The translations under genes and the position numbers were made by a program. Of a DNA stretch of 30,620 nucleotides, positions 16,252-24,892 are shown piece after piece. The notes beneath the pieces were generated by a model that had not been told where the DNA came from, searched no databases, and was given only the letters and a program-made list of their open reading frames with translations. Numbering within the stretch: the first letter of the stretch is position 1; each line of letters begins with the position of its first letter. Source of the DNA: Bacillota bacterium (GTDB taxonomy: Bacteria > Bacillota > Clostridia > Clostridiales > Clostridiaceae); NCBI GenBank assembly GCA_023451395.1, contig JAEXZL010000201.1:1-30620 (forward strand). The letters are read 5' to 3'.

Positions 16252-16275
16252 AATCCCTTAGGGGATTTTTCTCTT
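16251..16275 (+). terminator. Rho-independent terminator after the lipoprotein gene
   Basis: AAATCCC-TTAG-GGGATTT followed by a T-rich run, starting at the last base of the stop codon. The stem is short (7 bp) but well placed. Confidence 0.7.
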
Positions 16276-16285
16276 TCTTTTCTTA

Positions 16286-16315
16286 TTGTAAAAATTATAT
16301 ATTTAAGGATATAAT
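16286..16315 (+). promoter_or_regulatory. Sigma-A promoter of the three-gene HD/NadD-like operon
   Basis: TTGTAA (16286-16291), 18 bp spacer, perfect TATAAT (16310-16315). The start point would fall around 16322, giving a very short leader before the GAGGGGTGA ribosome site and the TTG start. Confidence 0.7.
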
Positions 16316-16338
16316 CAACATATAGAGGGGTGATTTAT

Positions 16339-19300
16339 TTGTCAAAAAAATCCATTTATAGCTACTATACAAAGTTATACAAGGTGCTATTAAGAGTAAA
16401 ATTTTTAAACAAACTTAACATTAACAAAGACAAGCTAGAAGAATCCATAAAGAGCAATAAATTTGTTAAGGAATTTTCAGATATTTTTTATACGGGAGAT
16501 TTTAGCTGTAAAAGAGTAACAAGGCTTTTTGGGATTCTTTTTAAAGAGGATCGCAGCATAAACCTCCCCTCCTGGTCAGAGGATCAGTGGCTTAATTACT
16601 TTTATCAATACAACCTGTCTAAAGCCTTTAGTTCCGCTGTGACAATAACACTTGATCCATCACTGGATCCCTACTGCGAGTTTTATCTAAAAATGTTAAA
16701 AGCATTTAATGAATATGAAAAAGAAATAAATACAGAGCTCTTCACCTCAAAATATCCTCTGATATTCTTATCGAATGATGAGATTGACCCTTTAGAATAT
16801 CCTGAGGAATATGAAAAATTTCTTATGGCTTTTAATGAAGAAAGCATTTATGAGCTTATGAAACTTAATAAGGAGATTACTGGATATAATACTCTTGATC
16901 ATATTTGTGGTGTTCATCACCTAGCAATAAACATAGGGAGACAGCTAAAGTATAGAGGTCTTGAGCTGGATCTTGGAAGAGTCTCAGGAAGTGCCGCTGG
17001 ACATGATATAGGAAAATTCGGATGTATAGGTGAAGAGGTAAAAAGAGTACCTTATCTTCATTATTACTATAGCGATCAGTGGTTTTTAAAGCACAATATT
17101 CATTACATAAGAAATGTGGCTGTAAACCATTCCACCTGGGATTTAGAACTGGAGAATCTCTCCCTTGAAAGCCTTATTTTGATTTATAGTGATTTTAGAG
17201 TTAAAAATTTAGAAGGTGCGAAAATTCCTACCATGCACATTTATTCCCTGGAGGATTCCTTTAATATAATTTTAAATAAGCTTGATAATCTTAATGAGGC
17301 TAAAGAACTAAGGTATAAGAGAGTATACTCTAAGCTTCTAGATTTCCATGATTTTCTTCTGAGGCTAGGGATTAATATTTCTGAAGATTATTCTCTAAAC
17401 ACACCTTCCTCTTCCTTTGAAGAAATACCTAAGGAATATTCACTCCTTCAGGGTAATAAAGTAACGGAAAACATAAAGGATCTAGCTATAAATCATAATA
17501 TAAGCCTTATGTATACCTTAAGAGACGAATATTCCTTAGAGGCTATTTTAGAAAAGGCTCGTAGTGAAAAAAGCTGGAAAAAGCTTAGGGTATATATAAA
17601 AATTTTTGAAGAGTATTCTACCTACCTCACAGAAAATCAAAAGATACAAACTTTAAGGTTTTTATATGAAAACCTAATACATCCTGAGGATGATATTAGA
17701 AAGGACTGTGGAAAAATCATAGGAACCTTGATTGCTTTCTTTGATGAGGATTATAGAAAGGAACTCCCTGGGAACGTAGTTATTCCACAATCATCATTAA
17801 ATAGCTATGCTCTTTTTGATGAATATATTAATAAACTTCTCTATCCATCTCATAAACTTATAAACCAGCATAAATATTGGCTAGGCTATAACTTAAGCAT
17901 GGTATGCAAATCTTTATTTAACAGTCTACAGAGGCCTTCTAAGGAATATAGAGATATATTTATAAGCTACTGCGATGGAAAAAAGCTAAAAAATTCTGAT
18001 ATGTATCTTTTTCTTCTTCGTTGCATAAAATATATTCCTTTAGACACGATAGATGATAATATTCATAGTCTAATCGACTTTGTAGTTAACAGTGCTGAAA
18101 AAAAGAATATCTCTTTAAGACTTGCAGCCTTAGAGGTCATAATTTACCTCTTCCATAAACTAAAGAATGATGATTACTTTCAAAGCAAGGTAACCAATTA
18201 TCTCTCATTACACAGTGGTCAAGCTACCCTTAAGGCAGAGGAATACTTGCTCCAAAAGCTAATAGCCTTATCAGAAGATAGAAGTTTTGAATGTTTAAAC
18301 TGCACTAGTTCAGTTATAACCAATATTTATTTAAACAACTTAAAGAGTGCTACAGACTGGATGGTTAAAAAAATAAATATTGATCTCTTAAATAATTACA
18401 TTTTAACCAATAAAGGCTCAAATCCCCTTCAAGCTGCAATCCATTTTTCCAATCTTTTAAAGGTTAGTGCCGTGGAAGGTGTAAGAGATGCTGCAGGCAA
18501 TGCCATTGTAGCTATTATGCCTAAGCTCACAAGCTTTGAAAAAAACGAGGTAGCTGTAGAGCTCTTAAGAGCTCTTGAAATAGAGGGAACAAAATTTACT
18601 CAGTATATACCAAAATATTTAGGAAAAGCTCTCTTGTATTTAGAGTACCAAGAGCTTGAAGAGATCTTCGACGATTTATTATTAAAAATTAAAAGCTCCA
18701 ACGGAGAGGTTAAAGCCCTCCTTTTAAAAACTGCTTCCATAACTCTTGAAGAGTTTTTATCAAAAATAAATGTAAATAGTATAACAAAGAATAATAAAAA
18801 TATGCTTACAAAGCTTCTTGGAATATTATTAAATGGCTTAGGAGATTATGATAATCAAATAAGCTCTGCAGCTTTTTCTTTTTTTGCTAAGTCATTATTC
18901 CAGTCAAAGCTTCTAACTCTAGAGAAAAAATATTTTATTTACAAGCTAACAGCAAAAAAACTATTAACACTTATATCACCAGACTATAAAAATAATCTTC
19001 TTCTACTGTCAAACTCAGCAGCCTTAAATCAAGTTTATAAATTTATTTCTGAATATAGCTTTCAAAGAGCTCCCATGGATCTTTCCACCAGTGGAAAGAT
19101 AGCCTTTTTCCCAGGAACTTTTGACCCCTTTTCATTAAGTCATAAGGAAATAGCTCTGAGAATAAGAGATTTAGGCTTTGAGGTTTATCTTGCGGTAGAT
19201 GAGTTCTCCTGGTCCAAGAAGACTCTTCCAAATTTAATAAGAAGAAATATAATTAATATGACTATGGCCAGCGAACTAAACATATATTTATACCCTGATA

Positions 19301-21207
19301 ATAAACCAATAAACCTGTCCAATCCTAAAGATCTTTATACATTAAAAAACAGTTTTAATACCTCTTCAGTGTATATAGTTACTGGTAGCGACGTTATATT
19401 AAATGCCAGCTCCTATAAAAAGGAAGCAGAGAAAGGCTCTATTCATGAGTTTAATCATATAGTAATCCTTCGGGGCAGAGCAAAGGATCTGAAAAAGAAG
19501 CTACAAACATTAACTGGTGACGTTGTATTACTAAATCTTTCAGTTAAAACTAAGGACATCAGTTCCTCTCAGATTAGAAACTATATAGATGATAATAAAG
19601 ACATTTCTACTCTCATAGATCCTCTAGCACAAAAATACATCTATGAGAATGGATTCTATCAGAGAGAACCGCTAGAAAAGGATGAATTCACCTCCATGAG
19701 ACTAGAGACAGAGCTTATAGAGAACATAGGAAGCTCCCAGCTAGAGCTACTTACCAAAAACTTCTCCTTAAGTAATACTGTACTAAAGGAGCTATTTAAA
19801 AACAGAGTAAGTTCCTCCTCAATTATTATACTGAAAGAGCTTGGTAAGGATAACCTATTAGGCTTTGCTGTATCTCATTGGATAAAAACTGATATGCTCT
19901 ATGATGAAATTCAGGATATAGATATTTCCAGACATATTAGAGATAATACCACCGGTAGAATACTCTCTTTAGATATGCTTATTTTAAAAAATAATGATAG
20001 AAGCTCTTACTATCAGCAGCTTCTTCTAACTGAAATCCTTGCCCATGGTGCCGCATCAGATTATCAATATGCTCTGTGTAATATTAGTAAAGGAAATTTC
20101 CCTCAAGGTCTTTTAGAGCTTTTAGAAGACTACGGCTTTACCCCTATCCATGAGGAGGATGCTTCTAAAAGCTTCAGAATTGTAAATATTAGTAACCCTT
20201 GTGTTGTAAATTATGACATAGAAAATTTTATTAAAGAACCCTTCAGAAGCAGCAGTAAGGTAAAAGGTGTAATAGCCCATACTAGGAAAGCCTTACAAAA
20301 AGCTCTGTGTAGGCTTTATCCTGGGGAGCTTGTTCTTCCAATAGATACCTCTATGCTTCATTACGGGTTAATAAAGAAAATATGTTCATTAAACTCAGTG
20401 CGCACTCAAGAAAATAGTTCTAAGGGAGTAAAGCATCGTCAGCTAGGAGATTTGATGTGCGTTCCTTATGGTGATATACTAGATAGATACTTAATTCCCA
20501 ATACTGTCACTAAAGCACTTCATACTGAAAAATACTTTAACCCTGATATGAAAAGCTTTAAGATCGATAGCTTCCCATATTTTTTAACTCTAGAAAATCA
20601 GATAAAAATTCTAAAATCCTTTGATATGCCGGTTATTTTGGTAGATACTATACTTCATAAGGGTTATAGAATGAAAGCATTAGATCCCCTACTAACATCA
20701 GAAAATGTTGAGGTTAATAAGCTAGTAGTTGGCATACTCTCTGCTAGAGGCAAAGATTTAATGGAATATCAAAACAGAAAGGTAGAAGCTGTTTATTTCA
20801 TTCCAAGGCTTAAGCTCTGGTTTAATGAAAGCTCACTATATCCCTTTATTGGTGGGGATTCGTTATGGAGGGGTTCTCTCCCAAAGAGAAATCTTTTACC
20901 CTCAGTAAATTTAATACTTCCCTATACCTCCCCTTCCTTTATGAGAGGGATAGAAAAGGAGTCAATTTTGGAGCTTTCTAAAACCTCCATAGAAAATTCT
21001 AAGCTTATACTATCAGAATTAGAGGAGGCTTACCATAGGTTAAATGAGAGAAATCTTTCCCTACTATCCCTAGGTCAAGTCATTACAATACCTAGATTTC
21101 CTGACCATGGAAAGGATATTCTCTATGATTTAAATCTTACCCCTACTCACTATCTTAATAATGATTTAGAGCTTTTAGATAAATTAGAAGATATTATAAG
21201 GAGATAA
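16339..21207 (+). CDS. Giant multidomain protein: HD phosphohydrolase, helical repeats, NadD-like nucleotidyltransferase, further C-terminal domains
   Basis: About 1622 residues. I start it at TTG 16339, seven bases after AGAGGGGTGA; a frame from GTG 16330 would begin inside that site. Order of parts: N-terminal helical region (1-175); HD domain (185-300) with H188, GHD at 221-223 and a late Asp in YSDFR (D285); a long helical, HEAT-like region (375-905). A NadD/cytidylyltransferase-like domain (917-1105) follows with GTFDPFSLSH, TGSD and ISSSQIR. The first His of its HxGH motif is Ser. Next come a weak GNAT-like region (1125-1275) and a C-terminal part whose PVILVDTILHKGYRM (about 1431-1445) recalls a phosphoribosyltransferase PRPP loop. 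The last two assignments are uncertain. No membrane segments or signal peptide. Likely a cytoplasmic enzyme scaffold in nucleotide or cofactor metabolism, cotranscribed with the next two genes. Confidence 0.85.
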   Translation: MSKKSIYSYYTKLYKVLLRVKFLNKLNINKDKLEESIKSNKFVKEFSDIFYTGDFSCKRVTRLFGILFKEDRSINLPSWSEDQWLNYFYQYNLSKAFSSAVTITLDPSLDPYCEFYLKMLKAFNEYEKEINTELFTSKYPLIFLSNDEIDPLEYPEEYEKFLMAFNEESIYELMKLNKEITGYNTLDHICGVHHLAINIGRQLKYRGLELDLGRVSGSAAGHDIGKFGCIGEEVKRVPYLHYYYSDQWFLKHNIHYIRNVAVNHSTWDLELENLSLESLILIYSDFRVKNLEGAKIPTMHIYSLEDSFNIILNKLDNLNEAKELRYKRVYSKLLDFHDFLLRLGINISEDYSLNTPSSSFEEIPKEYSLLQGNKVTENIKDLAINHNISLMYTLRDEYSLEAILEKARSEKSWKKLRVYIKIFEEYSTYLTENQKIQTLRFLYENLIHPEDDIRKDCGKIIGTLIAFFDEDYRKELPGNVVIPQSSLNSYALFDEYINKLLYPSHKLINQHKYWLGYNLSMVCKSLFNSLQRPSKEYRDIFISYCDGKKLKNSDMYLFLLRCIKYIPLDTIDDNIHSLIDFVVNSAEKKNISLRLAALEVIIYLFHKLKNDDYFQSKVTNYLSLHSGQATLKAEEYLLQKLIALSEDRSFECLNCTSSVITNIYLNNLKSATDWMVKKINIDLLNNYILTNKGSNPLQAAIHFSNLLKVSAVEGVRDAAGNAIVAIMPKLTSFEKNEVAVELLRALEIEGTKFTQYIPKYLGKALLYLEYQELEEIFDDLLLKIKSSNGEVKALLLKTASITLEEFLSKINVNSITKNNKNMLTKLLGILLNGLGDYDNQISSAAFSFFAKSLFQSKLLTLEKKYFIYKLTAKKLLTLISPDYKNNLLLLSNSAALNQVYKFISEYSFQRAPMDLSTSGKIAFFPGTFDPFSLSHKEIALRIRDLGFEVYLAVDEFSWSKKTLPNLIRRNIINMTMASELNIYLYPDNKPINLSNPKDLYTLKNSFNTSSVYIVTGSDVILNASSYKKEAEKGSIHEFNHIVILRGRAKDLKKKLQTLTGDVVLLNLSVKTKDISSSQIRNYIDDNKDISTLIDPLAQKYIYENGFYQREPLEKDEFTSMRLETELIENIGSSQLELLTKNFSLSNTVLKELFKNRVSSSSIIILKELGKDNLLGFAVSHWIKTDMLYDEIQDIDISRHIRDNTTGRILSLDMLILKNNDRSSYYQQLLLTEILAHGAASDYQYALCNISKGNFPQGLLELLEDYGFTPIHEEDASKSFRIVNISNPCVVNYDIENFIKEPFRSSSKVKGVIAHTRKALQKALCRLYPGELVLPIDTSMLHYGLIKKICSLNSVRTQENSSKGVKHRQLGDLMCVPYGDILDRYLIPNTVTKALHTEKYFNPDMKSFKIDSFPYFLTLENQIKILKSFDMPVILVDTILHKGYRMKALDPLLTSENVEVNKLVVGILSARGKDLMEYQNRKVEAVYFIPRLKLWFNESSLYPFIGGDSLWRGSLPKRNLLPSVNLILPYTSPSFMRGIEKESILELSKTSIENSKLILSELEEAYHRLNERNLSLLSLGQVITIPRFPDHGKDILYDLNLTPTHYLNNDLELLDKLEDIIRR

Positions 21208-21209
21208 TT

Positions 21210-22484
21210 ATGCTTCCAGATAAAAATACAAAGTACTTTAAACATATATACAAAATAAAGGATAATATACTTCTCACTAATGATGAATGTCTTCCCTATA
21301 AAGAAATTTCTTATAGGGAAGCAGAGGAAAGCACTGGGAAAATATATCTCTCCTTTGATAAAAGCCCCTTAAACTATAGAAGTCTTTTTAAAATTATAAA
21401 AGAAAATCTTATTGACTCTTATAAGGAAGGAGTGGAGATATTAAATTCATCATCACCGGATCTTTTCTCTTATCCTAGCTTTATTAAAAAAGCCATAGAG
21501 GATGGTAGAGCCTTCGGAGTTAACAGTTCCTATAATGATTATCATAAGTTTCTTTCTTCTGAAGAAAAAGATAGACCTTTAAGAGTAAATATAATTGGTC
21601 TCGGAGATGTTGGAGGAATATTAGCCACAGGTCTTAGGTTATTAGGAAATGATATTATTTCCTCTATTGGACTTTATGATAGAGATTATAATAAAATAGA
21701 TAGATGGTATCAGGAGCTTTCCTCCATAAATTCTCCAACCCTTTCCTTTACACCAGAAATACATGCTTTAAAAGAAGAAGAGGTTTTTTCCTGCGATGTT
21801 TTCATCTTCTGTGTTTCTGTTGGCGTACCGGAGATTGGGTCAAAAACATCCGATGTAAGGCTTATTCAATTTGAAGGCAATAAAAAGGTGATATCTTATT
21901 ATTCCAGGAAGGCAAGAGAGTCTGGCTTTAATGGCCAATTCTTTGTGGTCTCTGATCCCGTAGATCTTTTGTGTAAAGCAGCTTTTTTAGAGAGTAATAA
22001 AAATTCTAAAGGAGAGTTTGATTTTAATGGTCTCCCTTCTCATAGGATACATGGCTTTGGTTTAGGAGTAATGAATGCAAGAGCAGCCTTCATAGCTAAG
22101 GAGGATAATATTTATCCAAATTACAACGAAGAAGGTAGGGTATTTGGCCCTCATGGAGAAGGATTAGTTGCTGCTAACAGTATATTAAACTATGACCAAG
22201 AAGCCTCCCTATTACTTACAGAAAGAACTATGAAAGCAAATTTAAAGGTGAGAGCAACAGGGTTTAAGCCTTATATAGCTCCTGCCCTTTCCTCTGGTGC
22301 CTTATCAATTTTAGCTGCTTTAAGAGGACAATGGCACTGCTCCTCAAGCTTCCTAGGAGGAATATTCTTTGGAGCTAATAATAAAATTAATGAAGATGTA
22401 ACATTATTTGAATCTCTGCCGCTTCCAGTGGAGCTTCAAATAAGACTTAAGGAAACAGAGGAATATTTAAGAGAACTATACTAG
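21210..22484 (+). CDS. Lactate/malate dehydrogenase-like NAD(P)-binding protein
   Basis: A 424-residue protein. After an extra N-terminal region of about 120 residues comes a Rossmann fold with NIIGLGDVGG (G130-x-G132-xx-G135) and an acidic residue ending strand 2 (D157). LDH/MDH superfamily landmarks follow: CVSVGVPE in place of TAGxPR, VVSDPVDLL in place of NPVDxL, HGFGLGVMNAR in place of GTxLDSAR, and FGPHGEGL in place of GEHGDS. The active-site His (H315) and Arg (R291) are kept, but the Asp partner of the LDH LDSAR motif is Met. The ATG is 2 bp after the stop of the giant gene, and its AAGGAG lies inside that gene, so the two are translationally coupled. It probably reduces or oxidises an unusual substrate, or has lost catalysis. 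Confidence 0.85.
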   Translation: MLPDKNTKYFKHIYKIKDNILLTNDECLPYKEISYREAEESTGKIYLSFDKSPLNYRSLFKIIKENLIDSYKEGVEILNSSSPDLFSYPSFIKKAIEDGRAFGVNSSYNDYHKFLSSEEKDRPLRVNIIGLGDVGGILATGLRLLGNDIISSIGLYDRDYNKIDRWYQELSSINSPTLSFTPEIHALKEEEVFSCDVFIFCVSVGVPEIGSKTSDVRLIQFEGNKKVISYYSRKARESGFNGQFFVVSDPVDLLCKAAFLESNKNSKGEFDFNGLPSHRIHGFGLGVMNARAAFIAKEDNIYPNYNEEGRVFGPHGEGLVAANSILNYDQEASLLLTERTMKANLKVRATGFKPYIAPALSSGALSILAALRGQWHCSSSFLGGIFFGANNKINEDVTLFESLPLPVELQIRLKETEEYLRELY

Positions 22485-22509
22485 AAATATGTTCCATGGA
22501 GGTGAACCT

Positions 22510-23343
22510 ATGAAAAATTTTCTTGAGCTTCACTGCCACTCCAGCGCTTCTGACGGTAGCTTTTCCCCTAGTGCTCTGGTTAATCATGCCTTCTCTAGAG
22601 GAATAAGAGTAATGGCACTTACAGATCATGACACCACTGAGGGGGTGGATGAAGCCATGAAAGAAGGTAATAAATTAAAAATTAAAGTTATTCCTGGTAT
22701 TGAGCTTTCTACCCTTTATAAAGGTGAAAATGTCCATATACTTGGATATTTTAAGGATGATGGTTACAAGGATATTAAGCTACAGGGATTTTTAAAAGAG
22801 CTAAAGGATTATAGAGAATATAGAGGACGAAAAATAATAGAAAATCTTGATAGCTATTTTAATATTCAGCTGGATTATAATAAGGTAACAGCTAAAGCTA
22901 AAGGTGTCCTTGGCAGGCCACATATTGCTGAGGCAATAGTAGATGCAGGTTATCCCTATACCTTCAAGTATATTTTTAATAATATAATTAATAATGAGTC
23001 TAAAGCCTATGTACCCAATAAAAAACTTTCTATATTAGAAGGGATAAATCTTTTAAAGAACTATGGAGCCTTTGTTGTTCTTGCTCATCCCGTTCTCCTT
23101 AAAAGAGTTTCCTTTAAGGAGGTAGCCTCTTATCCTTTTGATGGAATTGAGGTATTTTATAAGAATAATACGCTCAAAGATACTGAAGCCTTTGCCTCCT
23201 TTGCCAGAGAGAAGGGACTTTACTTTTGCGGTGGCTCTGACTTTCATGGTTTAGAGGATGAAAAACATGGATTTATGGGTGAGATATCCCCTCCCCTTGA
23301 GGAAATTCAAAAACTTTTTAAAGCACTAAAAATAGAAGAGTAA
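22510..23343 (+). CDS. PHP domain phosphoesterase (RNase AM / YciV-like)
   Basis: PHP-fold metal-dependent phosphoesterase of 277 residues. Metal-binding motifs are in order: LHCHSSASDG (HxH), LTDHDTTEGV, PGIELS, HILGYF, GRPHIA, AHPV and GGSDFHG. This is the YciV/TrpH group, whose studied members act on 3',5'-bisphosphonucleotides and short 5' ends of RNA. A 7-residue longer frame starts at 22489, but GGAGGTGA is five bases before the ATG at 22510. It is the third gene of the operon, 25 bp after the dehydrogenase-like gene, and a terminator follows. Its presence suggests that the operon produces or recycles a phosphorylated nucleotide compound, or it may be an unrelated housekeeping passenger. 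Confidence 0.92.
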   Translation: MKNFLELHCHSSASDGSFSPSALVNHAFSRGIRVMALTDHDTTEGVDEAMKEGNKLKIKVIPGIELSTLYKGENVHILGYFKDDGYKDIKLQGFLKELKDYREYRGRKIIENLDSYFNIQLDYNKVTAKAKGVLGRPHIAEAIVDAGYPYTFKYIFNNIINNESKAYVPNKKLSILEGINLLKNYGAFVVLAHPVLLKRVSFKEVASYPFDGIEVFYKNNTLKDTEAFASFAREKGLYFCGGSDFHGLEDEKHGFMGEISPPLEEIQKLFKALKIEE

Positions 23344-23346
23344 AAT

Positions 23347-23376
23347 AAGCCTAGGAAGAATTAGCTTCCTAGGCTT
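23347..23376. terminator. Bidirectional terminator between PHP gene and aminopeptidase gene
   Basis: Perfect 12 bp stem AAGCCTAGGAAG/CTTCCTAGGCTT with a 6 nt loop, between two convergent genes. T-runs on both sides are interrupted, but the stem is strong. Confidence 0.8.
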
Positions 23377-23385
23377 TAATATTTG

Positions 23386-24783
23386 TTATTCCAGTGAAAG
23401 AAATGCTTTGTATCCTTTAGTAGTTTCATAAATGTCTGCTTTACTAGCTACCTCATAAGGTGCATGCATATTATGAAGAGCTACTCCGCAATCGATAACT
23501 TCCATACCATACTGTGCTAATATATAGGCTATGGTGCCGCCGCCTCCCTGATCTACTTTACCAAGCTCTGCTGTCTGCCAAATAACCTTATTATCATCCA
23601 TGCAGGCCCTAATCTCAGCCATAAATTCAGCATTAGCATCATTGCAGCCACTTTTACCTCTTGCACCAGTATATTTGTTAAAAACAATACCTCTTCCAAA
23701 GAAGGCGGAATTCTTCTTTTCCATTACAGAAGGATAATTAGGATCGAAGGCAGCACTCACATCAGAGGACAGCATTTTTGAATTAGCCAAGGCTCTTCTA
23801 ACCTTAATTTCATTATATTCACCTGAAAGATTCATTATTTCTGCCACTGTGTTTTCAAAAAATCTTGAATTCATACCAGTAGCACCTATGCTTCCGACTT
23901 CTTCCTTATCAACAAAGATAGCTACCTGAGTGAGTTTTCCCCATTTGCTGCTTATTAAAGCTTCAAAGGAAGTATAGGCACAAATTCTATCATCATGTCC
24001 ATAAGCCATAATCATGCTTCTATCTAGTCCATAATCTCTAGCTTTTCCTGCGGGTACAATCTCTAACTCTGCAGAAACAAAATCATCCTCAGTAATTTGG
24101 TATTTTTCGTTAAGAAGCTTTAGAATATTATATTTAACCTTATCCTTAACTTCCTTATCCTTTATTGGAATACTTCCCACAAGGATATTTAAATCCTCCC
24201 CTTCTACCACCTTATCTCCTTTTTTCCCAAGCTGGTCAGCAGATAGGTGTACTAATAGATCAGAGACTCCTATTACAGGGTCACTTTCTTCCTCACCAAT
24301 AGCTAGCTTAATACTCTCTCCGTTCTTTTTAATTATTACACCATGGATTGACAGCGGTTGCGCAACCCATTGATATTTTTTTATTCCTCCGTAATAATGG
24401 GTCTCCATAAGTGCAAGGTCAGTGTCTTCGTATAAAGGATTCTGCTTAATATCAAGTCTTGGGGAATCAATATGAGAACCAAGAATCCTCATGCCGTTTT
24501 CCATAGGCTCTGAGCCTATTAAAAACATTATTAATCCCTTACCCTTATTATTTGCATAAATCTTATCTCCGGCCTTTATGGTTACCTTTGATTTCATTAG
24601 CTCGCTGATATTTTTGTAACCATTTTCCTCTGCTTTTTTTATAAGCTCATCCACACATTCTCTTTCTGTTTTACATAGAGATATAAACTCTTTATATCTT
24701 TCTCCTAATGCAAAAACTTCGGAAAGCTCAGTTTCATCGTACGTATCCCAAGCATTCTGCGTTTTTTTTGTTATATCTTCCAT
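23386..24783 (-). CDS. M18 family metallo-aminopeptidase
   Basis: Cytoplasmic zinc aminopeptidase of the M18 family (aminopeptidase I), 465 residues, usual length. Metal and catalytic landmarks: GSHIDSPRLD (His ligand and Asp), AYGHDDRICAYTS (bridging Asp), DKEEVGSIGATG (catalytic and ligand Glu), SSDVSAAFDP (Asp ligand), and the C-terminal ALHNMHAPYE (His ligand). The glycine-rich VDQGGGGTIAYI segment is also typical. It forms a large oligomer in studied members and removes N-terminal residues, often acidic or hydrophobic. It is a monocistronic gene with its own promoter just after the hprK terminator. Confidence 0.94.
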   Translation of the reverse strand: MEDITKKTQNAWDTYDETELSEVFALGERYKEFISLCKTERECVDELIKKAEENGYKNISELMKSKVTIKAGDKIYANNKGKGLIMFLIGSEPMENGMRILGSHIDSPRLDIKQNPLYEDTDLALMETHYYGGIKKYQWVAQPLSIHGVIIKKNGESIKLAIGEEESDPVIGVSDLLVHLSADQLGKKGDKVVEGEDLNILVGSIPIKDKEVKDKVKYNILKLLNEKYQITEDDFVSAELEIVPAGKARDYGLDRSMIMAYGHDDRICAYTSFEALISSKWGKLTQVAIFVDKEEVGSIGATGMNSRFFENTVAEIMNLSGEYNEIKVRRALANSKMLSSDVSAAFDPNYPSVMEKKNSAFFGRGIVFNKYTGARGKSGCNDANAEFMAEIRACMDDNKVIWQTAELGKVDQGGGGTIAYILAQYGMEVIDCGVALHNMHAPYEVASKADIYETTKGYKAFLSLE

Positions 24784-24806
24784 TAAATCCCCTCCTATCT
24801 ATAAAT

Positions 24807-24835
24807 ATCTTACATTATTTAAAAAGTTTTTACAA
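24807..24835 (-). promoter_or_regulatory. Sigma-A promoter of the M18 aminopeptidase gene
   Basis: On the minus strand TTGTAA (24830-24835), 17 bp spacer, TAAGAT (24807-24812), about 24 bp upstream of the ATG and downstream of the hprK terminator. Confidence 0.6.
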
Positions 24836-24858
24836 ATATTTAGACAAGATTTAATCAT

Positions 24859-24892
24859 TAAAAAAGGACCTAAATATTTCTATTTAGATCCT
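24859..24892 (-). terminator. Rho-independent terminator overlapping the hprK stop codon
   Basis: On the minus strand AGGATCTAAATA-GAAA-TATTTAGGTCCT with one mismatch pair, followed by six Ts. The 5' arm of the stem includes part of the TAG stop of hprK, so termination is set into the end of the gene. Confidence 0.85.
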
